NCBI RefSeq assembly: GCF_014192105.1
Contig: NZ_JACHXK010000006.1
Span: forward strand, 336,252 to 400,251
Source of the DNA: Paenibacillus phyllosphaerae
Lineage (GTDB): Bacteria; Bacillota; Bacilli; Paenibacillales; Paenibacillaceae
Length of the DNA: 64,000 nucleotides
Reading direction: 5' to 3'
The notes beneath the pieces were generated by a model, which did not search any database, was not told the origin of the DNA, and saw only the letters and a list, made by a program, of their open reading frames with translations. Numbering within the stretch: position 1 is the stretch's first letter; each line of letters begins with the position of its first letter. Of the stretch, positions 1-8,266 are shown piece by piece. The position numbers and the translations under genes are program-made.

Positions 1-421
1 GTGGATCGACCGCTACGGCAACTTGAAATTCCTGCTGATAGGCCAAGTGGTTCTTGCGTGCGTGCTTACCCTGTTCGCCTTGGACGTGCCGGCGTCGCCG
101 CTCATCATTCTGTGCGGGTATCTGTTCTTCTCTCCCGCTTTCTCGGCGACGATGGCTTCGCTTAATAATGAGACGTCCCGCATTCTGCCCAAGCAAGCGA
201 TCGGGTCAGGCATGGGACTCATGCAGCTTATCCAATTTTTCGGCGGCTCGTTCTCGGTGGCGGTATGCGGACTCTTGTTATCCGCGCAAGCGGATCTTCC
301 GATCGCCGAGGCCTATCAGCATGTATATGGCATCCTGCTCGCAGTCTGTATACTTTCATTGGCGGTTATGGTATGGTACCAGCGGACAAGCACAACGGCA
401 CGGGTTTCATCTGCATCGTAA
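1..421 (+). CDS. MFS multidrug exporter, DHA2 (EmrB/QacA-like) family, C-terminal fragment
   Basis: The reading frame is open from the left edge and stops at 419-421, so only the last ~140 residues are present. They contain three to four hydrophobic segments and the stretch NETSRILPKQAIGSGMGLMQ, typical of the C-terminal half of 14-TM drug:proton antiporters, where a GxGxG-like turn precedes a glycine-rich helix (FFGGSFSVAVCGLL). The protein would sit in the cytoplasmic membrane and export small hydrophobic compounds. The substrate cannot be told from a fragment. The next gene follows after 27 bp, so the two may share a transcript, although their functions look unrelated. Confidence 0.8.
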   Translation, partial: WIDRYGNLKFLLIGQVVLACVLTLFALDVPASPLIILCGYLFFSPAFSATMASLNNETSRILPKQAIGSGMGLMQLIQFFGGSFSVAVCGLLLSAQADLPIAEAYQHVYGILLAVCILSLAVMVWYQRTSTTARVSSAS

Positions 422-448
422 TCGATCTTTAATCAGGGGGTAGCGACA

Positions 449-1081
449 TTGGCCAAAAGCAAATATTATGTCGTATGGGCGGGCAGAAAACCCGGGATCT
501 ATACGACGTGGGCGGAATGCCAGAAGCAGACGACGGGCTTCTCCGGCGCGAGATTCAAGTCGTTCGAATCCAAGGCCGAGGCAGAGGCCGCCTATGCCGG
601 CGAGGCTTCCGAACGAGCGGCGCAAGCGAGCGTGAGATCGGCACAAGGCGCTTCTGTTGCCAGTTCCAAAGCAAGCATCATCACGAACAGCATCTCCGTC
701 GATGTCGGCAGCAAGGGCAATCCGGGCATCGTCGAGTATAAAGGCGTGGATACGGTGACGGGCGAGATCATTTTTGCCCATCCGGAGATTGCCAAAGGGA
801 CGAACAATCTGGGCGAATTCCTGGCGATCGTCCATGCGCTCAGGTGGATCGAGGAGAACAAGTCGGACAAAATCGTCTACTCGGATTCGCAAACCGCCAT
901 GCTGTGGGTGAAGAATAAGGCGGTCAACACCAATCTGGCCCGGGATAAGTCGACCGAGGAGATCTGGTTTCTCGTCGACCGCGCGCTCGATTGGCTGAGA
1001 AGCCGAAGTTCGCATGCGCCGATATTCAAGTGGAATACGGCGGAGTGGGGCGAGATTAAAGCAGACTACGGCAGAAAGTGA
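449..1081 (+). CDS. Ribonuclease H with N-terminal viroplasmin (Cauli_VI) domain
   Basis: The TTG start at 449 is set by the AGGGGG site at 435-440. The 210-residue protein begins with a viroplasmin-type RNA/DNA-hybrid binding domain (residues 1-50: KYYVVWAGRKPGIYTTW), then a low-complexity Ala/Ser linker (51-78), then an RNase H fold. The four acidic metal ligands can be seen: D85 (SVDVGS), E123 (GEFLA), D146 (YSDSQTA) and D206 (KADYGRK). It should cleave the RNA strand of RNA-DNA hybrids in the cytoplasm. Length and domain order match the eukaryote-like RNase HI of Bacillales. It is followed by a helicase gene, 49 bp downstream, so a joint role in R-loop or repair metabolism is possible but inferred. 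Confidence 0.87.
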   Translation: MAKSKYYVVWAGRKPGIYTTWAECQKQTTGFSGARFKSFESKAEAEAAYAGEASERAAQASVRSAQGASVASSKASIITNSISVDVGSKGNPGIVEYKGVDTVTGEIIFAHPEIAKGTNNLGEFLAIVHALRWIEENKSDKIVYSDSQTAMLWVKNKAVNTNLARDKSTEEIWFLVDRALDWLRSRSSHAPIFKWNTAEWGEIKADYGRK

Positions 1082-1129
1082 TATAATGCGTAGACGCGAT
1101 TATTAGAACGATGTGGAGGCAATTCCCGA

Positions 1130-3046
1130 TTGACGACGACAACGTATCCTTTTGTATTTGACCCCAAACAGCCGTTCATCCAGCAGGCAAGCGACTGGAT
1201 TGCGGATGTTTTCTACGAACAGCTGCCCGAGGCCGGATTCGAGGTACGGGATGAGCAGATTTATATGGCGTTCCAACTCGAGCGCGCTTATCAAGAGAAG
1301 AAGACGATACTCGCCGAGGCGGGTGTCGGTACAGGTAAGACGCTGGTCTATCTGCTATATGCCGTTCTGTATGCCCGCTACACGCGCAAGCCGGCCATTA
1401 TCGCCTGCGCGGATGAGTCGCTCATCGAGCAGCTCGTGAAGGAAGAGGGCGATATTGCGAAGCTGGGCCGTTACTTGAACTTGACGATCGACGCAAGGCT
1501 TGGCAAATCGCCGGACCAGTATATTTGTTTGAACCGGCTCGATGAAGCGAAATTCGAGCATGAGGACGGAGAACGGTTCCGCGATATTTATTCGGGGCTG
1601 CCGGACTTTGTCCAGACGCCGGATACGATGCAGGCGTTCCATCCCTACGGAAACCGCAAGGATTATCCGGATTTAAGCGATGAGCAGTGGAACAAGATCG
1701 GCTGGAACGTATTCCAGGATTGTCTCGTCTGTCCACAGCGGCACCGTTGCGGCCAGACGCTGTCTCGGGATCACTATCGCAAAGCGGCGGATGTCATCAT
1801 CTGCTCGCATGACTTCTATATGGAGTATGTGTGGACCTATGAAGCGCGCAAACGCGAAGGGCAGCTGCCGTTGCTTCCCGAGCACAGCTCCGTTGTCTTC
1901 GATGAAGGCCATCTGCTGGAGACCGCCGCTCAGAATGCGTTGACCTATAAGTTGAAGCATGCGATGTTCGAGAGCATCATCACGCGGTTGCTGGAGGGCG
2001 AAGTTCGCGAGAAGCTGGCCCAGACGATTGAAGAGGCCATCATGCAGAGCGACCGGCTGTTCGAGCTGCTCGATCGCACGAGCAAGAAAGTGCCGGGATC
2101 CGATCGCAGAGACATCGTCTTCTCCGATCAATTGCTAAGGGAAGTGAACCGCTTCCGCGGCCTGCTCTCGGATATTGAGGAGGAGCTGGTCTTCGAGAGC
2201 GGCTTGTTCACGCTCGATAACTATCATGTCACGATCGTCGAAGAGCATATCGAGATGATTCAGATCGCGCTGAATCTGTTCGCGCAGCCGAAGCAGCTGA
2301 TCTCCTGGATTACGGAAGACAGGGACGGCATTACGCTCGTCATTATGCCGAAAAAGGTGAAGGAAGTGCTCAAGGAGCGCGTCTTCTCCCGCCCGATGCC
2401 GATCGTATTCTCGTCGGCTACGATGTCGGTGGACGGGACGTTCGATTATATGGCAAGTACGCTTGGCATCGAGCAATTCCTCTCCTTCAGCGTGGAATCG
2501 CCTTACGATTACAAGGCGCAGATGCAAGCCTCGCTTATTCCGGACCAACCGGACGTGGACAAAGCGAAGCTCGTTCTCGAGCTGTTGCAGAAAAGCGAAG
2601 GCCGAGCGCTTATCCTGTTCCCGTCCGAAGAGGAGCTGCGGTCGTTCCGTCAAGCGACGGAGCATGCTGCCGCCGCCAATTCGTATCGGTTCCTCTACGA
2701 GGGCCAAGCGGAGATCAGCTCGCTGATCGCGGCGTTCCAGCATGATGAGCCGAGCGTGTTATGCGCGGTTACGTTATGGGAAGGGCTGGATATTCCGGGG
2801 CCATCATTGTCCCATGTCATCATCTGGTCGCTCCCGTTCCCGCCGAACGATGCGGTCTTCGCGGCTAGGAGAGCTGACAGCGCGCAGCCTTTCGAGGAAG
2901 TTGATATGCCTTATATGCTGCTCAGACTGCGTCAAGGTATCGGGCGGCTTATCCGTTCGCGCGATGACCAAGGTTATGTCTCGATTATGGGCGCCGAACT
3001 GAACAACCCGCAGGTTCGCGAGCGAATCATGCAATTCCTGCCTTAA
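1130..3046 (+). CDS. DinG/XPD-type superfamily 2 DNA helicase with iron-sulfur cluster
   Basis: TTG start at 1130, placed by GGAGG at 1116-1120. The 638-residue protein shows Walker A EAGVGTGKT (63-71), a DEGH box (258-261, the DEAH position), the SAT-like motif FSSATMS, and motif VI near the C-terminus (RQGIGRLIRS). Four cysteines, C133, C198, C201 and C207, are spaced as in the Fe-S domain of XPD, DinG and YoaA helicases, so a 4Fe-4S cluster is expected. There is no N-terminal exonuclease domain, unlike B. subtilis DinG. The likely role is 5'-3' unwinding of DNA or DNA-RNA structures in repair. It probably shares a transcript with the RNase H gene upstream. Confidence 0.87.
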   Translation: MTTTTYPFVFDPKQPFIQQASDWIADVFYEQLPEAGFEVRDEQIYMAFQLERAYQEKKTILAEAGVGTGKTLVYLLYAVLYARYTRKPAIIACADESLIEQLVKEEGDIAKLGRYLNLTIDARLGKSPDQYICLNRLDEAKFEHEDGERFRDIYSGLPDFVQTPDTMQAFHPYGNRKDYPDLSDEQWNKIGWNVFQDCLVCPQRHRCGQTLSRDHYRKAADVIICSHDFYMEYVWTYEARKREGQLPLLPEHSSVVFDEGHLLETAAQNALTYKLKHAMFESIITRLLEGEVREKLAQTIEEAIMQSDRLFELLDRTSKKVPGSDRRDIVFSDQLLREVNRFRGLLSDIEEELVFESGLFTLDNYHVTIVEEHIEMIQIALNLFAQPKQLISWITEDRDGITLVIMPKKVKEVLKERVFSRPMPIVFSSATMSVDGTFDYMASTLGIEQFLSFSVESPYDYKAQMQASLIPDQPDVDKAKLVLELLQKSEGRALILFPSEEELRSFRQATEHAAAANSYRFLYEGQAEISSLIAAFQHDEPSVLCAVTLWEGLDIPGPSLSHVIIWSLPFPPNDAVFAARRADSAQPFEEVDMPYMLLRLRQGIGRLIRSRDDQGYVSIMGAELNNPQVRERIMQFLP

Positions 3047-3080
3047 GCACTTTAGTACCGTCATAGAGGAGTAACCGCAT

Positions 3081-3374
3081 ATGCTGACGATTACATCGTA
3101 TAGCGTCGAGCTGGTGAAGGATCCATTCGGGATTCTGCCGGGCAAACGCTACGAATTCATATTGGACTTGGAAATTCCCGAAGACGACGAGCTGCATTCG
3201 GAGATGGGCATTTATGTCCGCGTCGTCTATCGGTCGCAAGAGGAGAACAGCGGGATCGTGAAATACGAAATCCGCGAGCGTTCTTCCGACCGCTACATCG
3301 AGATGGACTTCGAAGACGAGGAACTGGCGGAGATTGATTCATTCTGCCGGGAGCACCTAGCTGAAGCGGAGTAA
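3081..3374 (+). CDS. Small conserved protein, DUF6509-like
   Basis: ATG at 3081 follows GAGGAGT at 3066-3072. The protein is 97 residues, acidic, without signal peptide or membrane segment. The opening TITSYSVELVKDPFGILPGKRYEFILDLE resembles a small Paenibacillaceae family that I recall as DUF6509; the function of that family is unknown. It sits 34 bp after the helicase gene in the same direction and is closed by a good terminator, so it is the last gene of that unit. The assignment is from memory of the family and is moderate; the gene itself is well supported by ribosome-binding site, codon use and terminator. Confidence 0.7.
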   Translation: MLTITSYSVELVKDPFGILPGKRYEFILDLEIPEDDELHSEMGIYVRVVYRSQEENSGIVKYEIRERSSDRYIEMDFEDEELAEIDSFCREHLAEAE

Positions 3375-3399
3375 CATAGATAACATAGATAACCCAATA

Positions 3400-3430
3400 A
3401 ACCTGCGCTAGTCATCTGCGCAGGTTTTTT
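3400..3430 (+). terminator. Intrinsic terminator of the RNase H-helicase unit
   Basis: Arms AACCTGCGC (3400-3408) and GCGCAGGTT (3418-3426) pair perfectly over 9 bp with a 9-nt loop, followed by TTTTTT. It lies between two convergent genes and may also slow transcription from the minus-strand gene. Confidence 0.85.
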
Positions 3431-3451
3431 GGTGAACTTGCCGGTTGCCGC

Positions 3452-3748
3452 TTATTGCTGCGGGTCGGGCACGAGGAAGACTTGAGGCTGGAATGGCGCC
3501 GTCAGCATCGGGCGGATGGCTCCGATGAAGGCGAGAAAATGAGCGCTGCCGGAGTGGAAATCGACGGCCGGCTTGTCTTTCCATTGCTCGACGAACATAA
3601 AGGTATTCGGTTCTTCAACCGATTCGTAGTACGAATAGCTGATATTGCCTTCTTCCTTGCGTGTTTCGGCTACGGCCGCCCGCGCTTGCTCGAGGAACGC
3701 GGAGCGTTGCTCAGGGTTAATTTTCAATTCAGCGTGAATGATGATCAT
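3452..3748 (-). CDS. Antibiotic biosynthesis monooxygenase (ABM/YgiN-like) family protein
   Basis: 98 residues with the single ABM ferredoxin-like domain: MIIIHAELKINPEQ at the N-terminus, then FLEQARAAVAETRKEEGNISYSYYES and the FMFVEQWKDKPAVDFH strand-helix, as in small quinol monooxygenases such as YgiN and in heme-degrading relatives. There is no signal peptide, so it is cytoplasmic. The upstream (minus-strand) sequence holds a GGAGGT ribosome-binding site about 7 bp from the start. It is divergent from the LysR gene, which could act on it, but the promoter element shared by LysR and the downstream SDR suggests the SDR is the more direct partner. The substrate is unknown. Confidence 0.8.
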   Translation of the reverse strand: MIIIHAELKINPEQRSAFLEQARAAVAETRKEEGNISYSYYESVEEPNTFMFVEQWKDKPAVDFHSGSAHFLAFIGAIRPMLTAPFQPQVFLVPDPQQ

Positions 3749-3817
3749 TGGGGTCTACCTCCATTGTTGTTGCCTTGATGGTGTCGTTCCCATTGTAAAT
3801 CGAATCAACGGGAAAGC

Positions 3818-3858
3818 CTATTTAATTGTGCTAATCGATGCTTTAATATGACTAAATA
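3818..3858 (+). promoter_or_regulatory. Copy 1 of an upstream element shared by the LysR and SDR genes
   Basis: CTATTTAATT (3818-3827), 11 nt, then TGCTTTAATATGACT (3839-3853) and AA-TA. The same two blocks recur at 4843-4882 in front of the SDR gene with a 9-nt spacer. The element ends 16 bp before the LysR start, where promoter and operator sequences are expected. An autoregulatory LysR site is inferred. Confidence 0.5.
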
Positions 3859-3874
3859 CGAAGGTGAATTATAC

Positions 3875-4780
3875 ATGCATATCGAACAGCTGGAATGTCT
3901 GGTCGAAGTAGCCAAGATGGGTTCGCTTACGGCTGCAGCGAACAATCTTCATGTGACGCTGTCCGCAGTGAGCCAATCCATCTCTAATCTGGAGGCGGAG
4001 CTCGGCATCATCTTATTAAGGCGCGGCCGGCAAGGGGCAGTGCCTACGGGACAAGGCCAAGTGATCATCGCTAAAGCATATGAGGTGCTGAGCAAGATCC
4101 AGGATCTGAAGGAAGAGGTAGCCAGCTTCTCCAGCACGCAATCCGGCGAATTGCGGGTCGGTACGATTCCTGCGCCGCTTACGCTGTATATCAATGCCAT
4201 CTTCGGATTCAAAAGAGATTATCCGCAGGTGCAGCTGGATATTGTCGAGAAAGGGACGAGCGAGATTATCGAGGATATCCGCCACCACCGGTTGGATGTA
4301 GGCCTTATCGTTATCCATGAATCGGATGAGCGGCAGCAGCACGGTCTGGAATTCGACCGCTTGCTGCAAGGGAAGATGGTCGTCTGCGTCAGCCGGCGTT
4401 CGCCGCTCGCGTTATTCAAGAGACTGACGCCGGAGCAGTTGCAGAGCCAGCCGCTCGTCCTCTATAAGGATGACAATCTGAAAGAGTACATCGAGGCGTT
4501 CCAATCCCGTTATGGTCCGGTAGATGTGCTATTCTCGACCAATAACAGAGATGCCATTATGAAGGCGGTAGGCGACAATGCAGCCATTACGGTCGGTCTA
4601 GACTTCTCCTTTCATCGGATGCCGGCGAATAAGCGGGAAGATTACGTCATTCTGGATCTCGATTTTCCCCAAGATCAAGCGATCTACTTAACTTCGGTGC
4701 GGTCAGTGGAAACAAGGCTTACGAACTTGTCCCGCCTATTCCTGCAGAAGCTGAAGCACGAGTTGGAGCAAACTGATTAA
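3875..4780 (+). CDS. LysR-family transcriptional regulator
   Basis: An in-frame ATG at 3848 has no ribosome-binding site; the ATG at 3875 follows AAGGTGA with 8-nt spacing and gives the canonical LysR opening MHIEQLECLVEVAKMGSLT. The 301-residue protein has the winged-helix domain at residues 1-60 (TAAANNLHVTLSAVSQSIS recognition helix) and a periplasmic-binding-like effector domain from about residue 90 (GELRVGTIPAPLTLY). The effector is unknown. The SDR gene 195 bp downstream carries the same upstream element as this gene, which suggests that the regulator controls itself and the SDR. The arrangement is head-to-tail rather than the usual divergent one. Confidence 0.87.
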   Translation: MHIEQLECLVEVAKMGSLTAAANNLHVTLSAVSQSISNLEAELGIILLRRGRQGAVPTGQGQVIIAKAYEVLSKIQDLKEEVASFSSTQSGELRVGTIPAPLTLYINAIFGFKRDYPQVQLDIVEKGTSEIIEDIRHHRLDVGLIVIHESDERQQHGLEFDRLLQGKMVVCVSRRSPLALFKRLTPEQLQSQPLVLYKDDNLKEYIEAFQSRYGPVDVLFSTNNRDAIMKAVGDNAAITVGLDFSFHRMPANKREDYVILDLDFPQDQAIYLTSVRSVETRLTNLSRLFLQKLKHELEQTD

Positions 4781-4842
4781 CAGGTAGCATTCATACGGAG
4801 GATGTACGTTAACCGCAACGTAACCTTCATTGCTGGTTAGGG

Positions 4843-4886
4843 CTATTTAATTTGGTCCAGTTGCTTTAGTGTGACTTAACTATAAT
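4843..4886 (+). promoter_or_regulatory. Copy 2 of the shared LysR/SDR element, with a TATAAT box
   Basis: CTATTTAATT (4843-4852), 9 nt, then TGCTTTAGTGTGACT (4862-4876) running into TATAAT at 4881-4886. Compared with copy 1, both outer blocks are retained while the spacer differs, as expected for conserved protein-binding blocks. No good -35 stands 17 bp upstream of TATAAT, which fits a promoter that depends on an activator. Confidence 0.5.
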
Positions 4887-4974
4887 TAATTAAGTGTAAA
4901 TATACGTAAACCTTCTACTGCTCTACAATGCAAATAGAGCGAATGACTCAACAAGAGCAGAGGAGACGATCCAG

Positions 4975-5724
4975 ATGTCAGCACAACGCGTAGCGGTTAT
5001 TACAGGTGGAGCAAGCGGTATCGGAAGAGAGACGGCGCTTAAGTTTGCGCGCAAAGGCGATATTGTCGTCGTCGCGGATTACAACGAAGCGGCCGGTGCA
5101 GAGACTGTCGCCATGATCGGGCAGGAGGGCGGTATCGCATCTTTCATTCAAGTAGACGTATCGGTTCAGTCCAGCGTTGAGGCTTTGGTCGAAACGACCG
5201 TATCGCGATACGGAAGAATAGATGTCATGTTCAACAATGCGGGCATCGGCGGTGCCGGACCTGTCTTGTCGCAGAATATGGAGCTGTATCACCGGACCAT
5301 TGCGATCAACCAGCATGGCGTCGCTTACGGCATCATGGCGGCGGGCAATAAAATGAAGGAATTGGGCATTAAAGGCGTGATCATCAATACGGCTTCCGTA
5401 TTCGGGTTCCTCGCCTCGCCGGGCACGTTCGCGTACCATGCGACCAAAGGCGCCGTCATCATGATGTCCAAGTCGGCAGCGCTCGAGCTTGCGCCATACG
5501 GCATTCGCGTCGTGGCGGTAGCGCCAGGCGCAGTCGATACGCCGATTATTCAGGGGTATAAGAACAGCGGGATGCTAGAGAGCATGAAGGCCAAGGTAAT
5601 GGGCGGCGAGCTCACGAAGCCGGAGACGGTAGCGAACTCGGTCTACTTGCTATCGCTTGAAGAAGCGGAAGCGATTAACGGCAGCGTCGTGATGGTCGAC
5701 CAAGGATTCGCTTCCTTCAAATAG
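4975..5724 (+). CDS. SDR-family NAD(P)-dependent oxidoreductase
   Basis: Classical short-chain dehydrogenase of 249 residues. The cofactor motif TGGASGIG is at 10-17, the NNAG motif at 87-90, and the catalytic Ser-Tyr-Lys set is S141, Y154 and K158 (YHATK). D35 after the second strand (VVVADY) favours NAD(H) over NADP(H). Cytoplasmic; substrate unknown. A GAGGAGA site precedes the ATG. It lies alone between the LysR gene and a kinase gene, and its upstream region carries an element shared with LysR, so it is the probable target of that regulator. A terminator-like hairpin follows. Confidence 0.85.
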   Translation: MSAQRVAVITGGASGIGRETALKFARKGDIVVVADYNEAAGAETVAMIGQEGGIASFIQVDVSVQSSVEALVETTVSRYGRIDVMFNNAGIGGAGPVLSQNMELYHRTIAINQHGVAYGIMAAGNKMKELGIKGVIINTASVFGFLASPGTFAYHATKGAVIMMSKSAALELAPYGIRVVAVAPGAVDTPIIQGYKNSGMLESMKAKVMGGELTKPETVANSVYLLSLEEAEAINGSVVMVDQGFASFK

Positions 5725-5736
5725 ATTTGTCTGCGC

Positions 5737-5768
5737 AAGAGGGCTGCCGAATAGCAGCTCTTTTTTTT
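5737..5768 (+). terminator. Terminator after the SDR gene
   Basis: AAGAG-(GG)-CTGC pairs with GCAG-CTCTT with a two-base bulge and a short loop, followed by eight T residues. Confidence 0.65.
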
Positions 5769-5936
5769 GTTTACAGCCGCTCCATTTTGTGAATTTTTCA
5801 CAAACATAGGAGTAATCTTTAATCGGGTGAAGTTTCTTTCGTCTTTTTGCGAAGATTTTTGACCGATTAGCAGGTACACCCCAATCCATGCAGAATATTC
5901 CTATCAGACATCACGCAACAGTGGGGGGAAACATAG

Positions 5937-8096
5937 ATGAAACTCAGGGCAAACAGCGTCAACTCCGAATTTCCCGATACCGCCAATTATCATCCATTAC
6001 CAGATGTGAACGACGCTTACTTCGAATTAAATGCTTCTCTGGAAGTTGTATATGCAAGTCCGGCGGCGCCTGCGCTTTTCTCCCGGTGGATGAATGGGGA
6101 TGCCGACACGACTTGTGAACGATGGAGTCCGATTATCGGTTGGCTGTCGGAGCCGATCAGGAAGGCACTGGACGGTCATCAGCATTTGGAATGTGAGTGT
6201 TACGATTCGGCAGCAGAACGTATTTGCCAGCTGAGGATTTATCTATTGGAACCCCGCATACTTCTCTATATCCGAGATATTACCGAATTAAAGCATTCGC
6301 AGCTTTACACCGAGCAGCGTATTCACTCGTTGTTCGATCATAATCCGGACGCCGTCTACACCGTCGATCCGAATGGCCGCTATCAGACCGTGAATGCGTC
6401 GTCGGTGTGGATCACCGGCTATACCGCGGAGGAGCTCGAGAATCTTGCCTTCGCGAACTTGATCATTGAACGTGACTTTGAACGGACCAAAGCGCATTTT
6501 AGGCAGGCCCTCCAAGGCTATGTTCAGCATTATCCGGTGACGATCAGGCGTAAAGACGGGACGCTAAGAAATTTGCATATCACGAATGTGCCGATCCGCG
6601 TAGACGAACAAGTAACAGGCATACTCGGCATTGCCAAAGATATGACCATGCAGCATATGACCGAGGCGCTGCTGCGCAAAAGCATCGAGCTTCTGGCCGA
6701 CGCGCAGAAGACGGCGCATGTAGGCAGCTGGGAAGTCGATCAGAAGCGGCGGCGCATCTATTGGTCCGACGAAATCTTCCATATATTCGGCCTGGATCCG
6801 GCTGTTGACGGGTTCGTGAGCTACGATCAATTCTTGCAATTCATACATCCTTCTGACCGGCACCGCATAGCGACCATCTATTACGACTGGTTGAGCGAGT
6901 CGGGAAAAAGCGGGTTCGAGTTCGAATACCGGATCTGTCGTCCGAACGGAGAAGAACGGTCGGTACGCTGTACGGGCCTGCTGAGCGACAAGGCGAAGAT
7001 GCGAATGGGAGGCAGTCTTCAGGACATAACGCTGCTTCGTCAGATCGAACGGCAGCTATCGGAGAGCGAGCAGCGCTTCCGTTCCATCGTCAACCATCAC
7101 CCGGACGGCGTATGCGCGTTCGATATGACGGGACTGGTTACCGAAGTCAATCCCGCGTTCGAGAGAATCTCCGGTTACACGTCTCAGGAGCTCAAGGGCA
7201 TGTCTTACGTGCAGATGGTGACGGCTGAGGAAGCGCAGCGGATTCACCTTGAAGTCGTGTCCTGCGCTGACGTAGAGAAGATCGACCGGTTAGACAGCCA
7301 TTTGTTAAAAAAAGACGGCACCTCTATTCCGGTCACGAATACGCTCGTTCCGATTATCGTTAACGGTCAGCGCGTCGGTACATATAGCATCGTCAAGGAT
7401 ATCACGGAGCAGCTGGAGACGAACGAGCTCTTCCGCAAGTCGGACAAGCTCAAGGTGGTCGGCCAGCTCGCCGCTGCGGTCGCGCACGAGATCCGCAATC
7501 CGTTAACCGCGTTAAAAGGTTTCATCAAGCTGATCCATACGAGCGGAACGGCAATCAACCCGGAGTACTTCAAGATCATACAAGATGAGTTGTCGCGGAT
7601 CGAGTTGATCTCCAGCGAATTGCTCGTTCTGGCCAAGCCCCAGGCGGGCCGGATCCATTCCTTGGAGCTTCAAGAGGTGCTGGAGCAGACGATTGTGCTG
7701 TTGTCGACGCAAGCCATCATGAGCAATATCGAGATCGTCATGGAAGTGCGCGCAGGGACGACCACAGTCCGCGGGGACTCTACTCAGCTGAAGCAAATTT
7801 TCGTTAACCTGCTGAAGAACGCGATCGAGGCCATGCATGGAGGCGGTACGATCCTAGTTGCGCTTGACCTGGAGGACGCTTATGTCCGCGTTCGGATTCA
7901 GGATGAAGGCTGCGGGATGCCGGAAGATATCGTACAGCGTCTGGGCGAGCCTTTCTATACGACGAAGGAGAAAGGAACCGGTCTCGGCTTCATGGTTACG
8001 AAGCGGATCATTGAAGCGCATCAGGGGCATTTGCAGATACGATCGGTACAAGGCCAAGGCACCACGATCGACGTGTTCTTCCCCTCCGTGCAATAA
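5937..8096 (+). CDS. Soluble multi-PAS sensor histidine kinase (KinA/KinE-like)
   Basis: 719 residues with no membrane segment. There is a degenerate N-terminal PAS (about 20-115) and three clear PAS/PAC repeats (about 125-240, 255-375 and 378-495, each ending in a DIT or D-T motif). HisKA follows, with phospho-acceptor H517 in AHEIRNPLTALKGF, then a HATPase_c domain (NLLKNAIEA, DEGCGMP, GTGLGF). Domain order and the H-box resemble the orphan kinases KinA and KinE that feed the sporulation phosphorelay. No response regulator is adjacent, which also fits an orphan phosphorelay kinase. The signal is unknown; the PAS domains could bind a small ligand or a partner protein. The start follows a GGGGGG site. 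Confidence 0.87.
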   Translation: MKLRANSVNSEFPDTANYHPLPDVNDAYFELNASLEVVYASPAAPALFSRWMNGDADTTCERWSPIIGWLSEPIRKALDGHQHLECECYDSAAERICQLRIYLLEPRILLYIRDITELKHSQLYTEQRIHSLFDHNPDAVYTVDPNGRYQTVNASSVWITGYTAEELENLAFANLIIERDFERTKAHFRQALQGYVQHYPVTIRRKDGTLRNLHITNVPIRVDEQVTGILGIAKDMTMQHMTEALLRKSIELLADAQKTAHVGSWEVDQKRRRIYWSDEIFHIFGLDPAVDGFVSYDQFLQFIHPSDRHRIATIYYDWLSESGKSGFEFEYRICRPNGEERSVRCTGLLSDKAKMRMGGSLQDITLLRQIERQLSESEQRFRSIVNHHPDGVCAFDMTGLVTEVNPAFERISGYTSQELKGMSYVQMVTAEEAQRIHLEVVSCADVEKIDRLDSHLLKKDGTSIPVTNTLVPIIVNGQRVGTYSIVKDITEQLETNELFRKSDKLKVVGQLAAAVAHEIRNPLTALKGFIKLIHTSGTAINPEYFKIIQDELSRIELISSELLVLAKPQAGRIHSLELQEVLEQTIVLLSTQAIMSNIEIVMEVRAGTTTVRGDSTQLKQIFVNLLKNAIEAMHGGGTILVALDLEDAYVRVRIQDEGCGMPEDIVQRLGEPFYTTKEKGTGLGFMVTKRIIEAHQGHLQIRSVQGQGTTIDVFFPSVQ

Positions 8097-8122
8097 GCAA
8101 TAGCATGTTCAGCGTCTATACC

Positions 8123-8156
8123 AAGCCATCGTCCCGCCCAAGGGAGGATGGCTTTT
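8123..8156 (+). terminator. Terminator after the PAS kinase gene
   Basis: AGCCATCGTCCC pairs with GGGAGGATGGCT (one mismatch in 12) around a short loop, followed by TTTTC. Confidence 0.7.
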
Positions 8157-8179
8157 CTATGTCGATTCCCTAACTTCTG

Positions 8180-8208
8180 CTGACAAGCTTAGGACGGAAG
8201 GGTAAAAT
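8180..8208 (+). promoter_or_regulatory. Sigma-A type promoter for the poly-HAMP kinase
   Basis: CTGACA (8180-8185), 17-bp spacer, TAAAAT (8203-8208). It lies 58 bp before the start codon and after the preceding terminator. Confidence 0.5.
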
Positions 8209-8266
8209 AGTAGAGTGCTATTCGGATACATAATATGACAAATGGAAGCGGGAGAGGATCGAACGT

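Noticed and set aside
4806..4825. Inverted ACGTT/AACGT pair after the LysR gene as a terminator.
   Set aside because: Only 5-bp arms, no T-run, and located in the upstream region of the SDR gene; too weak to call.
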